The notes beneath the pieces were generated by a model that was not told the origin of the DNA, made no database searches, and saw only the letters and a list, made by a program, of their open reading frames with translations. Source: Streptomyces sp. NRRL F-5123 (GTDB lineage: Bacteria > Actinomycetota > Actinomycetes > Streptomycetales > Streptomycetaceae). Taken from it: a stretch of 64,000 nt of DNA. The stretch is from positions 124,001-188,000 of the forward strand of contig NZ_JOHY01000012.1 of assembly GCF_000721495.1 (NCBI RefSeq), given 5' to 3'. The translations under genes and the position numbers were made by a program. Positions 17,561-26,170 of the stretch are shown here, piece after piece (within the stretch, counting starts at the first letter, position 1; each line of letters opens with the position of its first letter).

Positions 17561-17661
17561 TGACCGAACGGTTGCCCCGGAGGACCGTTCCCGGCCGGGT
17601 GCGGCCCGTACCGGTCCCCGGAGACGTTCGGCGAAACGCAGACGTGCGACGGCCCGCAGCG

Positions 17662-18333
17662 TCATGCGGGAGGAGTGGCCGTGGTGGGGGTGGTCGGGCC
17701 CGCGGCGAGGGTGGCCGCCACGTCGGCACGTACCGCCTCCATGTCCATGGTCTTGTCGGGGGCAGCACGACCCGGGTCCCATTTGTCCTTGGACCACTCG
17801 GCGTGTGCGATGACCGACCGGGCCGTCCAGCCGTGGTGGGCGAGGATCCCCCCGCTCACCCGCAACGCCGTCCGGTACTGCTCCGGCGACATGGGCTGGG
17901 ACCCGGAGTACTGGATCTCCATGCCGTAGAAGGGCGCGTTGCCGTCGACCCCGGTCTTGTTGCCGAAGAGCGGGTGGAGCTGGCTGGTGTAGTCCTCGGC
18001 GACGACATGGGCGAGCGTGGCCGGATCCCCGCCGCCCGCATGGTTCGTCCGGCCCCAGCCGACGAGGTACACCATGCCGTCGAGGCCGACGGACAGGTGG
18101 CACAGCGGCCCGGGCAGGTCCGGCCTGCCGTTGTAGAGGGTGCCCTTGGCGTAGGCGGCGCCGTCCGCGGCGGAGAGCGTGACACCGGTGTGGTGCCAGA
18201 CGAATCCGTGCACCGGTCCCCAGGCGCCGACGGAGTTGCGGTTGTGCGTGCGCCAGTGGGACACCTCCGTGTACGTGAGACCCCACTCCTCCAGTCCCGC
18301 GACCAACTGGTCGGCTGTCATCGGAGCGGCCAT
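17662..18333 (-). CDS. N-acetylmuramoyl-L-alanine amidase (PGRP/amidase_2)
   Basis: This 223-residue enzyme should cut the bond between muramic acid and the peptide stem. Zinc-site motifs are VHGFVWHHTG, GMEIQYSG and VIAHAEWSKDKWDPG, in the usual order for amidase_2. There is no signal peptide and no wall-binding domain. It resembles phage-type endolysins or prophage-derived amidases, but no other phage gene is near. ATG 18333 has GGAGG upstream; longer starts read into non-conserved sequence. A short Pro/Thr tail ends the protein. Confidence 0.85.
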   Translation of the reverse strand: MAAPMTADQLVAGLEEWGLTYTEVSHWRTHNRNSVGAWGPVHGFVWHHTGVTLSAADGAAYAKGTLYNGRPDLPGPLCHLSVGLDGMVYLVGWGRTNHAGGGDPATLAHVVAEDYTSQLHPLFGNKTGVDGNAPFYGMEIQYSGSQPMSPEQYRTALRVSGGILAHHGWTARSVIAHAEWSKDKWDPGRAAPDKTMDMEAVRADVAATLAAGPTTPTTATPPA

Positions 18334-18971
18334 GACGCCTCCATGGTGTGAACGGCCCCGGACCGCTGGGCCGCGGGGCCTGCGAGGGGTGATCAGAGGG
18401 CGGGGCGGCGTCGCCCCGGTCCACAGGGGCGGATCCCCCTGTCCGGACCGGGCTCCGACGTCCCGCCGACGGGGTGAGGCGTGGGGCCCGGGGGAGGGCC
18501 TGCGGTGCCTCGCCTGCCCGTACCACCTGAATTGTTCCCATTCATAACACTTGGCATGCCTGCGCGCCCGGCGATCAGCCGGTGCCACGCGCTGCCGGCC
18601 GGGGCAGCCCGGATGCCGCCGCCGGCTCTCCCCGGCTCTCCCTCTCCCCGGCTCTGACGCGGCCTGACGTGCCGGTCACCGGTCGGACGTCCCTCGGCGT
18701 CCGCAGGGTCGGCGTCGGCCCCGCAGGATTGGGCCGAACGGGTGAAGATCGCGCGCTCGGCCGACCCCGCCACGTCGTGCCCTTCGTCGGCATCCGCTCG
18801 GGTTGTGCGGGGTCACGTCTGCAGGCGTCGGCGATCTCGTCGACGGGCGCGGGGTGACGGCGGAGACGGTGCCGGCGGCGGCGCGCGTCGAATCGGCTGC
18901 GGAAGCCATGCAACGATCCACCGGCAAGTGGTGCTCTCCAGCGGTATGAGTATCCGTGGCGAAGGAGAACG
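18334..18971. other. 640-bp gene-free region before the sigma-factor gene
   Basis: No open frame here has a credible start and family. It holds three copies of CCCCGGCTCT-like sequence near 18630-18655 and presumably the promoters for the amidase (left) and the sigma factor (right). I cannot pin down a promoter by eye. Confidence 0.5.
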
Positions 18972-19487
18972 ATGAGCGCCGAGGCCGACGGCCACGACGC
19001 CGAGTTCCGGGAGTTCATGCTGGGCCGCTGGCCGTCCCTGGTCCGGTTCGCCTACGGGCTGACCGGTGACCGCGGCCACGCCGAGGATCTGGCGCAGACA
19101 GCACTGGCAAAGGCGTACGCCAGCTGGTCCCGGGTCCGTAGGGCCGACGATCCGGACGCCTACGTGCGCCGGATCCTGATCAACGCCAACCACGGCCGCT
19201 TCCGCAAGCGCCGCGTCACCGAGCACGACTGGGACCAGCTCCCGGAGCCCGCGGTCGCCGACGCGACCGGCGACCTCGACCAGCGCACGGCACTGGTGGC
19301 GGCCCTGATGGAGCTGCCGCCCAAGCAGCGCGCGGTCGTCGTGCTGCGCTACTGGGACGGCCTGACCGAGAACCAGGCCGCGGCGATTCTCGGCTGCTCG
19401 GTCGGCAACGTGAAGAGCCAGGCGTCGCGGGCGATGGCGAAGCTTCGGACCAGCGCACAGTTTCAGGACGGGAGCCTGTCATGGTGA
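18972..19487 (+). CDS. SigE-family ECF RNA polymerase sigma factor
   Basis: This 171-residue sigma factor contains only regions 2 (RFAYGLTGDRGHAEDLAQTA, about 26-45) and 4 (LPPKQRAVVVLRYWDGLTEN then SVGNVKSQASRAMAKLR). This is the short SigE-like class abundant in actinobacteria. It directs RNA polymerase to a specific promoter set. ATG 18972 has GAAGGAGA upstream. The downstream membrane-protein gene overlaps its stop by seven bases (ATGGTGA), as in sigma/anti-sigma pairs. The signal and target promoters are unknown. Confidence 0.92.
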   Translation: MSAEADGHDAEFREFMLGRWPSLVRFAYGLTGDRGHAEDLAQTALAKAYASWSRVRRADDPDAYVRRILINANHGRFRKRRVTEHDWDQLPEPAVADATGDLDQRTALVAALMELPPKQRAVVVLRYWDGLTENQAAAILGCSVGNVKSQASRAMAKLRTSAQFQDGSLSW

Positions 19488-20602
19488 ACGACGAGGACAT
19501 CATCACTGAGCATCTCGGCACGGACATCGGCCGCGTCGAGCCCGGCCCCGCGCCGGTGGACGCGGTGATCGGACAGGGCAAGGCGATCAAGGCCAGGCGG
19601 CGGGCGATGGCCGGGAGCGGGCTCGCTGTCGCCGCGGTGCTGGGGGTCGGCCTCCCGCTCGCGCTCAGCGGTCACCAGGCCGGGGTGCCGTCAGCCGGGA
19701 CCGGCCACCGGGTGACCGTCGACGCTCCGCACAAGGACGCCAAGGGCACGACCGTCTTCTCCGGCAGCATCGACGGCCACGCATGGAACGCCCCGGTCGA
19801 GGTACTCCACCGGGGCGGAGGGGCAGCCTGCATCATGTCGTTCGGCAACTGCGCTTCCGGCTTCCCGGTGACGACCGATCCGGCGGCCCTTTCGGCGAGC
19901 AGCGGCACCGGGCAGCCCGATCAGTACACCGTGGACTTCCGCGCGGACGTGAAGCGGGTGGAGATCGCCCTGCAGAACGGCCAGACGCTGCCCCTGGACC
20001 CCATGCCGGTCAGCGACCACCGGCTCGCCCTCTTCGAACTCCCGAGCGGTCTGCGCATCAGCCGGGTCACCGCCTACGGGGCCGATGGCAACGGGGTCGG
20101 ATTCGCGATCCCGTTCCAGCAGCCTGGCGGGGCGAGCACCACCGTCACCTGGAACGCCCCCGACGCGACGCCCGACCTGTCGGAAGCCTCGGCGCGGATC
20201 GCGTCCGGTGTGACGCCCGGCATGACGGGCGAGGAGAAGTGGTCCGTCACCGCTTACGTCGGCCCGTACGGCCAGTGCGTCGTCCAGTCGGCGAGCCGGA
20301 GCGGCACGGTGTCACGGTGCGTCAACCGCGATACGAAGCCGCCCACGTCGCTTGCGTTTACCCGCGTCAAGGCGAACGGCATGCCGTACTGGCTGCAATC
20401 GGAGATCGACACTTCCGTGGATCACCTGGACGTCGCCTACTCCGACGGCTCCACCAAGCGCCTCACCCCGACCCGCCTCGCGGGCCACGCCTTCGTCGGG
20501 CTCGTCGTTCCGGTCGGCCTGGAAGTGGAAAGCGTGACCACCTTCGACAGCGCGGGCCGACAACTCGGCCTCGACACCGGCGACGCTGCCCCGACCAAGT
20601 AG
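19481..20602 (+). CDS. Single-pass membrane protein, probable sigma-factor partner
   Basis: This 373-residue protein has about 40 cytoplasmic residues, a membrane helix (AGSGLAVAAVLGVGLPLAL, about 45-64) and a large extracellular domain with a CIMSFGNC cysteine pair. Translational coupling to the ECF gene suggests it controls that sigma factor. The cytoplasmic part is short and lacks the HxxxCxxC zinc motif, so it is not a classical ZAS anti-sigma factor. This architecture is common after SigE-family genes in Streptomyces. The role is inferred from context. Confidence 0.75.
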   Translation: MVNDEDIITEHLGTDIGRVEPGPAPVDAVIGQGKAIKARRRAMAGSGLAVAAVLGVGLPLALSGHQAGVPSAGTGHRVTVDAPHKDAKGTTVFSGSIDGHAWNAPVEVLHRGGGAACIMSFGNCASGFPVTTDPAALSASSGTGQPDQYTVDFRADVKRVEIALQNGQTLPLDPMPVSDHRLALFELPSGLRISRVTAYGADGNGVGFAIPFQQPGGASTTVTWNAPDATPDLSEASARIASGVTPGMTGEEKWSVTAYVGPYGQCVVQSASRSGTVSRCVNRDTKPPTSLAFTRVKANGMPYWLQSEIDTSVDHLDVAYSDGSTKRLTPTRLAGHAFVGLVVPVGLEVESVTTFDSAGRQLGLDTGDAAPTK

Positions 20603-20603
20603 G

Positions 20604-20637
20604 CGGTGCCTCGGCTCCCCGCGGGCCGAGGACACCG
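20604..20637 (+). terminator. Probable terminator of the sigma operon
   Basis: An imperfect hairpin (CGGTGCCTCGGC pairing with GCCGAGGACACCG, one bulge) begins two bases after the membrane-protein stop. The following 245 bp to 20884 hold nothing recognisable. Confidence 0.6.
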
Positions 20638-20884
20638 AGATCTTCGAGGCTCTGCCGTTCCTGTCCCTGGACCTTGCCCGGTCAGGCCATGTCCCCGCGG
20701 CGCGGGGGCCTGGCCCGGGGCGTCCGCTCCGGCGCCCCGCCGCTCGCGCCCTTCGGCTTCTGCCGCAACTGCTGCCCGAGCGGGCGCCCTTCGGCGGAGC
20801 CGTCAGGTCCGGTCGGTGACGCACGGTCACGAACCGCGGCGGGCATCCTGCACGGGCGCCCACGCCGGCGCGGCGCTGCGGCCG

Positions 20885-21298
20885 TCAGCCGGACGGGGTG
20901 CTCTCGCCCTGGGTGCAGACGACCCACATCGTGAGGTCCGCCGGGCCGCCGTGGCCCGCGTGGCGGTCCCGCCGGTCAGGGGCGAGGTCTTTGCGCACGG
21001 CGATGACCCACCCGGTGGCGTCCTCGGTGGGGCGGCTCTGCACCAGGTCCGCGGGGACAGTGCCGAGGCGGCGGCCTGCGGGGGCCGACAGGGCGAATCC
21101 GCCGCTGAGGACGTTCTCCTCCGGAGGGCACATCAACGTCCGCGGGCTGCCGTCGGCGCCGCCTGTGACGACGCCGCCCTGCACCGCCTGCGGCTGAACC
21201 GTGGTCTGCGCCACGGCTGTCGCTCCGCCGCCGGCCGTGACGACGAGCATCGAGACGCCCACGGCCGCAGCGGCGCGATTGAGGGTCCTGCTGAACAC
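20885..21298 (-). CDS. Small secreted protein
   Basis: This 137-residue protein starts at a GTG with GGAAGGAG eight bases upstream and opens with MFSRTLNRAAAAVGVSMLVV, a Sec signal peptide cleaved near AVAQ. The mature part has two cysteines (LMCPPEEN and MWVVCTQGE) that could form a disulfide. A longer ATG start at 21352 is possible, but the strong ribosome site favours 21298. The family is unknown. It is divergent from the copper-radical oxidase, and the two share an intergenic palindrome. Confidence 0.72.
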   Translation of the reverse strand: MFSRTLNRAAAAVGVSMLVVTAGGGATAVAQTTVQPQAVQGGVVTGGADGSPRTLMCPPEENVLSGGFALSAPAGRRLGTVPADLVQSRPTEDATGWVIAVRKDLAPDRRDRHAGHGGPADLTMWVVCTQGESTPSG

Positions 21299-21398
21299 TG
21301 AACGTGCTCCTTCCAGCCGTCCTCGCGCTTCCACAGAAGCGGTTTCGGTCATTGCAGCACGCCCGCGGACGGATCCTGCGCCGGACACTCGCAGTGAC

Positions 21399-21416
21399 CA
21401 CGATCGAGTGATCGTG
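21399..21416. promoter_or_regulatory. Palindrome in divergent promoter region
   Basis: CACGATCGAGTGATCGTG has perfect 7-bp arms around GAGT. It lies between the divergent genes starting at 21298 and 21563, as expected of an operator serving both. Confidence 0.5.
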
Positions 21417-21562
21417 CGGGATTCGATGCTGTGTCCACCCTCAGGAAGCAACTTATCGTGCTGAAATCGCGACTGTCCGTTACCATGCGCGCGGCGTCAC
21501 GGCCCCGCGTATGTCGCACGCCGTCCGTCCCGACCGCCCCTGCGGCGGGGCCGAGGAGTCCG

Positions 21563-23359
21563 ATGTCACCGAACAGATCACGTATGCGGCCGCGCGCCGG
21601 GCGGCCGGGAGCGCGGGCGGCCTGGGGGGCCGTGCTCGCGCTGGGCACGACCGCCGCCCTGACCGCACCTCTGACCACGGCGTCGGCCGCGTCCGGCCCG
21701 GGGACCGGGGACCGCGACGTGCGCGCCGTCCAGACCGAGTACCCGCAGACCACCCGCACCCTGCGCCTGAAGATGCTCACCGAGACGCAGGCGCGGGACA
21801 ATGCGAAGTTCGACCCGGCGAAGTTCGGAAAGTTCACCGACTACTTCTCCAGCCCCGACTTCGCCGCCCATGTGGCGCTGCTGCCGACCGGCAAGGTCCT
21901 GCTGTTCTCCTTCGAGAGCGTCGAGGACAACCCGCAGAAGGAGCCGGCGCCCACCGACGTCATCGGCAGCCGCAACGCGGGCCGCGCCTACGTCTGGGAC
22001 CCGGCCGCCGGCGAGGGACCGGGGGCCTTCAAGGCCGTGCCGCCGCCGGTGGTGGACATGCCGGACGGGACGAACCAGCCGCGCCCCGCCCCGTTCTTCT
22101 GCGCGGGCCACTCCTACCTGCCCAACGGCATGGTCGGCGTCTTCGGCGGCAACCTGGGCGGCAACGGCGGCACCGGCGCCAAGCTCGCGCTGGTCTTCGA
22201 CCCGTGGACCGAGACCTGGCACCAGCAGAAGGACCTCTCGGTCGGCCGCTGGTACCCGACCGTGGTCACCGACGCCGAGGGCCGCCAGGTCATCATGTCC
22301 GGCCAGTCCGAGCTGGGCTGGGGCACCCCCACCCCGGTCATCGAGCAGTTCCCGGCGAAGGGCACCCCCGTCCCGCTGGACAAGGGGCAGGTGCCCGACG
22401 GCGTCGCCGCCGAACAGTGGAACACCGAGGCGCCCTACCGGATGGACTACCCGCACCTGTTCTCGCTGAACGACGGAAAGATCTACGGCTTCGGCCGCGA
22501 CGCCGACCAGGAGTGGCGCTTCGACCCGGCCACCCAGGCCCGCACGCAGCTGCCCGACCGTCCCGACGGCGGCCTGCGCAACTACGGTTCCGCCATCGCG
22601 CTGCCCAACGGCACCCATGGCCCCGACTCGGTCCTGATCCTCGGCGGCAACCGCAACGACCCCAACACCTACCGCTTCTCCGGCGGCGCCTGGCACAAGG
22701 ACACCCCGCGCGCGTTCGGCCGTACCCAGGACGACACGCTGATCCTCCCCGACGGCACCCTGCTGACGGTCAACGGCTCGTACGACATCCGCAACTACGG
22801 CAACGGCGACTACAACCCCAACGCCGACCTGAAGTACCGCCAGATCGAGCTGCGCGACGCCAGTGGCAAGTGGACGCTCGGACCCTCCCAGCGGCTGCCT
22901 CGCGGCTACCACTCCAACGCCGTCATCCTCCCCGACGGCCGCATCATGGTCACCGGCGACGAACTCCAGCAGATCGCGAACAATCCGGACATCACGTCCG
23001 GCATGAACGGCACCATCGAGATCTACGAGCCCGCCTACCTGCACCAGGGCGCGCGTCCCACCCTCACCCGGGTGCCCACGGGGCCGGTCCGCTACGACAG
23101 CTCGATGAGGGTCACCACCACCACGCCCGGCCGGGTCAGCCGGGCCGTCCTGGTGGCACCGATCACCTCGACCCACGCGGTGGACACCAGCCAACGGCAC
23201 CTGGACCTCCAGATCACCGGCCGTTCGGGCAACCAGCTCACCTTGAAGGCCCCGCCGTCCGCCAATGCCGCTCCCCCCGGCTATTACATGCTCTTCCTGC
23301 TCGACGACAAGGGCGTTCCCAGCGTCGCCAAGTGGGTCCAGCTGACCCCCGGTTCCTGA
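21563..23359 (+). CDS. Secreted galactose-oxidase-like copper radical oxidase
   Basis: This 598-residue protein has a signal peptide (ARAAWGAVLALGTTAALTAP), a Kelch-type propeller and a C-terminal early-set domain. Residues matching the galactose oxidase/GlxA site are present: Cys180 (FFCAGHSYL), Trp230-Tyr231 (GRWYPTVV), Tyr449-His450 (RGYHSNAVILPDGRIM) and His538 (TSTHAVDTSQR). They should form the Cys-Tyr radical and bind one copper. It would oxidise an alcohol or sugar to an aldehyde with release of peroxide. ATG 21563 has GAGGAG upstream. The usual cslA neighbour is absent, so it may differ from GlxA. Substrate unknown. Confidence 0.9.
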   Translation: MSPNRSRMRPRAGRPGARAAWGAVLALGTTAALTAPLTTASAASGPGTGDRDVRAVQTEYPQTTRTLRLKMLTETQARDNAKFDPAKFGKFTDYFSSPDFAAHVALLPTGKVLLFSFESVEDNPQKEPAPTDVIGSRNAGRAYVWDPAAGEGPGAFKAVPPPVVDMPDGTNQPRPAPFFCAGHSYLPNGMVGVFGGNLGGNGGTGAKLALVFDPWTETWHQQKDLSVGRWYPTVVTDAEGRQVIMSGQSELGWGTPTPVIEQFPAKGTPVPLDKGQVPDGVAAEQWNTEAPYRMDYPHLFSLNDGKIYGFGRDADQEWRFDPATQARTQLPDRPDGGLRNYGSAIALPNGTHGPDSVLILGGNRNDPNTYRFSGGAWHKDTPRAFGRTQDDTLILPDGTLLTVNGSYDIRNYGNGDYNPNADLKYRQIELRDASGKWTLGPSQRLPRGYHSNAVILPDGRIMVTGDELQQIANNPDITSGMNGTIEIYEPAYLHQGARPTLTRVPTGPVRYDSSMRVTTTTPGRVSRAVLVAPITSTHAVDTSQRHLDLQITGRSGNQLTLKAPPSANAAPPGYYMLFLLDDKGVPSVAKWVQLTPGS

Positions 23360-23363
23360 CCGG

Positions 23364-23414
23364 GGGCCGCCGCGTCCCCGAGGACGACACGTCCGCTGGG
23401 GGACGCGGCGGCCC
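23364..23414 (+). terminator. Strong terminator after the oxidase gene
   Basis: A perfect 16-bp stem (GGGCCGCCGCGTCCCC and its complement) starts a few bases after the stop. Confidence 0.85.
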
Positions 23415-23498
23415 GTCAACGAGGCGCCGGCGCCATCGTCGGCGCCGCAGTGGCCGCGGGTTGTGTGTCCGCGCGAGGGCCCATGCTCCGGCGGGGGG

Positions 23499-23528
23499 TG
23501 CCGGGCGTGCAGGGTTTTGTGGTGCCCC
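23499..23528. repeat. 30-bp direct repeat, distal att-like copy of tRNA-Glu 3' end
   Basis: This sequence is identical to 26550-26579, which holds the CCA end and last bases of tRNA-Glu plus 20 bp downstream. Bases after it (GACGGGAC) also resemble the tRNA T-arm. It marks the far border of a 3.1-kb island, as an attachment-site duplication would. Confidence 0.75.
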
Positions 23529-23660
23529 GACGGGACGCCGCGGAACCCTACACGTCGGCTGCGCCTTTCGGCGACGGTCGAGGTGCCTCGTCGGCGCAGG
23601 GGCGGGGCGAGCGGCTCGGGGGAGGGCTTGCGGTGAGCGCGTCCGACCTCTGGGTGCGGT

Positions 23661-23933
23661 GTGCGTGCGTGCGCGGTCGTCGTTGCGGGGGTTGCGGCGG
23701 TTGCGGCGGTTGCGGCGGTCGCGGCGTACGCCTCGTACGAGCACCGGCGGACCTTGGCGCTTCACGGCGGCGCGGACCCGGCGGGGGCGTCGTTGTGGCC
23801 GCTGTCCGGCGACGGCCTGCTGGTGCCGGCGACCATCGGACTGCTGAAGCCCCAGGCCCCGGGGCGTCGGCGTAGCCGGTGCGCGGTCCGATTGGCGTTC
23901 GGATTGGGCACAGCGGCCGCATCAGCGGGGCAC
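23661..23933 (+). pseudogene. DUF2637 (SpdB-like plasmid spread) gene fragment
   Basis: The frame gives a membrane helix rich in VAAVAAV, then AYASYEHRRTLALHGG, then LWPLSGDGLLVPATIGLLK and an LAFGLGTAAASAG helix. This is the order of DUF2637 proteins, membrane proteins of Streptomyces conjugative plasmids and AICEs. After residue 91 the similarity stops and the frame runs into unrelated sequence, and there is no ribosome site. It is a decayed fragment and supports a plasmid origin for the surrounding island. Confidence 0.65.
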
Positions 23934-24064
23934 CGCCGCTCGCGCGGAGAGGACGAATTCGGGAAGCGGCGAGCAGCCGTCCGGGCTGCTGGCCGGCAGC
24001 CCGACCCACGTGAGGCCCGCATCGCCCGGCTGCGTGATCTCAACCAGCGGCTCACCGGCAGAGT

Positions 24065-24130
24065 CGCCCGAACCCCACACCGGGCTCGCCCGAACCCCAC
24101 ACCGGGCTCGCCCGAACCCCACACCGGGCT
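24065..24130. repeat. 22-bp perfect tandem repeat, three copies
   Basis: The unit begins CGCCCGAACC and starts at 24065, 24087 and 24109, with no differences between copies. It lies 35 bp before the DUF4260/TetR promoter. Confidence 0.95.
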
Positions 24131-24164
24131 CGCCCGCGCTCTCCCGGCGCCGAAGGTGGCGGGC

Positions 24165-24213
24165 TTGACGGCTAACGCTGTTAGCCATATCTTTCTGGCT
24201 AACGACGTTAGCC
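24165..24213 (+). promoter_or_regulatory. TetR operon promoter with two operators
   Basis: TTGACG (24165-24170) and TATCTT (24188-24193) with a 17-bp spacer form a good -35/-10 pair. GGCTAACGCTGTTAGCC (24170-24186) overlies the spacer and GGCTAACGACGTTAGCC (24197-24213) lies just downstream; both have perfect 7-bp arms, with centres 27 bp apart. The layout fits repression by the TetR protein of this operon. Confidence 0.85.
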
Positions 24214-24228
24214 GACGAGGGGGAGCCC

Positions 24229-24651
24229 ATGACCGCCACCGCTGCAACCGCCACCGCTGCAACCGCCCGCGCCGGCCACCGGATCCGACGCGCCGCCTGG
24301 CTCACCAACGCCGTCTTCTGGACCGCCTTCGCCGTCCTCGAGGGCGTCAACCACGGCGCCCTCGCGGCCGCCTTCGCCGTCGCGTTCCTTTTTGCCCCGG
24401 ACCTGACTTTCCTCGTCGGCATCCGGGACACGGCCCGCGTGCAGCGCGGCCAGCTTCAGCCCCGCGCCGTGCCGTACTACAACGCCGCCCACCGGGCCCT
24501 TGTCCCGCTCGCCCTGATGGTCGCCTTCCCCTTCTCGCCGATCACCTGGGCGCCGATCTTCGCGGCGCTGTGCGGCTGGATGGGCCACATCTCCTACGAC
24601 CGCGCCCTGGGCTACGGTCTGCGCACCAAGGAGGGCTTCCAGCGTGGCTGA
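24229..24651 (+). CDS. DUF4260 membrane protein
   Basis: This 140-residue protein has four predicted membrane helices. It carries DUF4260 features: FLFAPDLTFLVGIRD, an N-x-A-H segment (YYNAAHRALVPLALMVAF) and a C-terminal GHISYDRALGYGLRTKEGF. The family's function is unknown. ATG 24229 has GAGGGGGAG upstream. The TetR gene overlaps its 3' end by eight bases, and both are driven from the promoter with twin operators, so it is probably an inducible membrane function such as efflux or stress protection. Confidence 0.88.
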   Translation: MTATAATATAATARAGHRIRRAAWLTNAVFWTAFAVLEGVNHGALAAAFAVAFLFAPDLTFLVGIRDTARVQRGQLQPRAVPYYNAAHRALVPLALMVAFPFSPITWAPIFAALCGWMGHISYDRALGYGLRTKEGFQRG

Positions 24652-25177
24652 CAGCAGGCACAGTGCCCACAGCCCGCGCGCCCGGCAGATCGTCGGTGCC
24701 GCCCGCGAACTACTCGAGAAGGAGGGCGCGGACGCACTGACGATGCGTCACCTTGCTGACCGCATCGGGATCAAGGCGCCGTCGCTCTACAAGCACTTCC
24801 GCGACAAGGCGGCCGTGGAGGCCGAACTCACAGCGCTCATGCTGGCCGAGCTGGCCGAGACCCTGGAGGCGGCGGAGGCCGAAGCACCCGGTTCCCTCGC
24901 CGCGCTGCTCGGCGCCTACCGCGCGTACGCCCTGGAGCACCCCAACCTCTACCGCCTCTCCACCCAGAAGCCGCTCCCTCGCGGCGTGCTGCCGCCCGGC
25001 CTCGAGGACCGGGCCGCGGCCCCGCTCTTCCGCCACGTCCGGATGGACGAGCACACCGCCCGCGCCGCCTGGGCCTTCGCGCACGGCATGGTGGTCCTCG
25101 AACTCGACGGCCGCTTCCCCGACGACTCCGACCTGGCGGCGGCGTGGCGCACCGGCGCCGACGCCTTCTCCCCCTGA
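24644..25177 (+). CDS. TetR-family transcriptional repressor
   Basis: This 177-residue protein has a TetR N-terminal HTH (ARQIVGAARELLEKEGADAL, then IGIKAPSLYKHFRDK) and a WHG-type ligand domain (HPNLYRLSTQKPLP, AWAFAHGMVVLELDGRFP). GTG 24644 overlaps the DUF4260 stop, so the two are co-translated. It is likely autoregulated through the two palindromes at 24170-24213. The ligand is unknown. Confidence 0.92.
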   Translation: MADSRHSAHSPRARQIVGAARELLEKEGADALTMRHLADRIGIKAPSLYKHFRDKAAVEAELTALMLAELAETLEAAEAEAPGSLAALLGAYRAYALEHPNLYRLSTQKPLPRGVLPPGLEDRAAAPLFRHVRMDEHTARAAWAFAHGMVVLELDGRFPDDSDLAAAWRTGADAFSP

Positions 25178-25277
25178 CGGCCCGGCTCCCCGCCGGGTAC
25201 AGATTCCGTGACCCGTCAACTGGCGAAGCACGCGGAGAAGCCGGTGGGCCCGTGGACGCTCGACCGGGGTTCAGGCA

Positions 25278-25712
25278 GTGATCTCCGGTCTCCCCGACCG
25301 ATTCAGGGCCGGCGGTTCGCCGAGCTTCGGCTGCGGGCTCCCGTCAGGGAGAGGTCTTCGGCCTCGCAACGCGAGGATCAACGAGCCCTACCTCTCGGCG
25401 GTATGCGTTACCCCCGACCGGCAGTCGGCCCCCGCCCCGGTGCTCGGCACCGGGCCTGCGTCCCTGATCCCCACCGGGAGCGAGGCCTCCGCCGTCAATC
25501 CGGTCGCCGCCGCGGCCGGGCGCTGCGCGATCGCCCAACTCCTGCAGGTGCGCGTGGTCGCGGTGCCGGTGCCGGTGGTGACCGCGGCCGCCGAGTTGCT
25601 CGGCCTGCTGGCTGGACACCCGTACCCGCGGGCACAGGCAGCCGTCGAGGCGGTGCCGGCCCGGCTGCACGCCGCTGTCGACGGCGCTGGAACCGGGTTA
25701 AAGCTTGGCTGA
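25278..25712 (+). CDS. Doubtful or decayed ORF
   Basis: Residues from about 73 (AAAAGRCAIAQLLQVRVVAV onward) have codons ending almost always in G or C, as real genes here do, and the frame ends cleanly at TGA. The first half looks random and no ribosome site is evident. It may be the 3' part of a broken gene in the tRNA-Glu island. No family recognised. The rest of 25178-25801 shows nothing else. Confidence 0.3.
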   Translation: MISGLPDRFRAGGSPSFGCGLPSGRGLRPRNARINEPYLSAVCVTPDRQSAPAPVLGTGPASLIPTGSEASAVNPVAAAAGRCAIAQLLQVRVVAVPVPVVTAAAELLGLLAGHPYPRAQAAVEAVPARLHAAVDGAGTGLKLG

Positions 25713-25801
25713 ATCGGTCACTAGCTCAGACCTCAGCCCGCTCCTACGCTTGGCAGCCAGTCGGGGCGCCGGGCTCTCCGATGTCCTCATGCGGAGGGGA
25801 T

Positions 25802-26170
25802 ATGCGTATCAGCACCAAGCGCCGAGGTATCAATCTGGCAGTTGTCAGCGCAGTCGCCGCTTGCGGCTTGATCTTCTCCACGACCAACGCGTCGGCTGCT
25901 ACAGGCGAAGTCGGAACGGCCTACTGCGACGCCTGGATCGTTGGCGTGAACGGCGTGCACTGGGGTGCCGCTGATCTCGACGGCTCCTCGAACTGCGAAG
26001 TACAGCTGTGGCAGACCAATATCAACACCGGGGGGTGGACCAACACCGGCTGGAGCGTCGGCCCCGGCTGGACCACACCCCTCTACCACGGCGATGGCGT
26101 CCACGAGCTTCAGATCGAGGTCTACGACCCCAACACGAATCAGACCGTCTGGGGCCCCATGGTCTACTGA
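25802..26170 (+). CDS. Small secreted protein
   Basis: This 122-residue protein has a clear signal peptide (MRISTKRRGINLAVVSAVAA, cleavage near ASAATG). The mature part has two cysteines (AYCDAW, SSNCEVQLW) and is rich in Trp, Asn, Gly and Thr (TNTGWSVGPGWTTP), like a small beta-sandwich or binding domain. ATG 25802 has GGAGGGG upstream. Base composition is less GC-rich than its neighbours, fitting acquisition with the tRNA-Glu island. Function unknown. Confidence 0.7.
   Translation: MRISTKRRGINLAVVSAVAACGLIFSTTNASAATGEVGTAYCDAWIVGVNGVHWGAADLDGSSNCEVQLWQTNINTGGWTNTGWSVGPGWTTPLYHGDGVHELQIEVYDPNTNQTVWGPMVY

Noticed and set aside
17662..18333. Amidase as part of a second prophage
   Set aside because: No other phage gene or att-like repeat lies nearby, so it is treated as a stand-alone amidase.
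20682..20927. Small minus-strand frame after the sigma operon
   Set aside because: No ribosome site, Arg/Pro-rich composition and overlap with the neighbouring gene.
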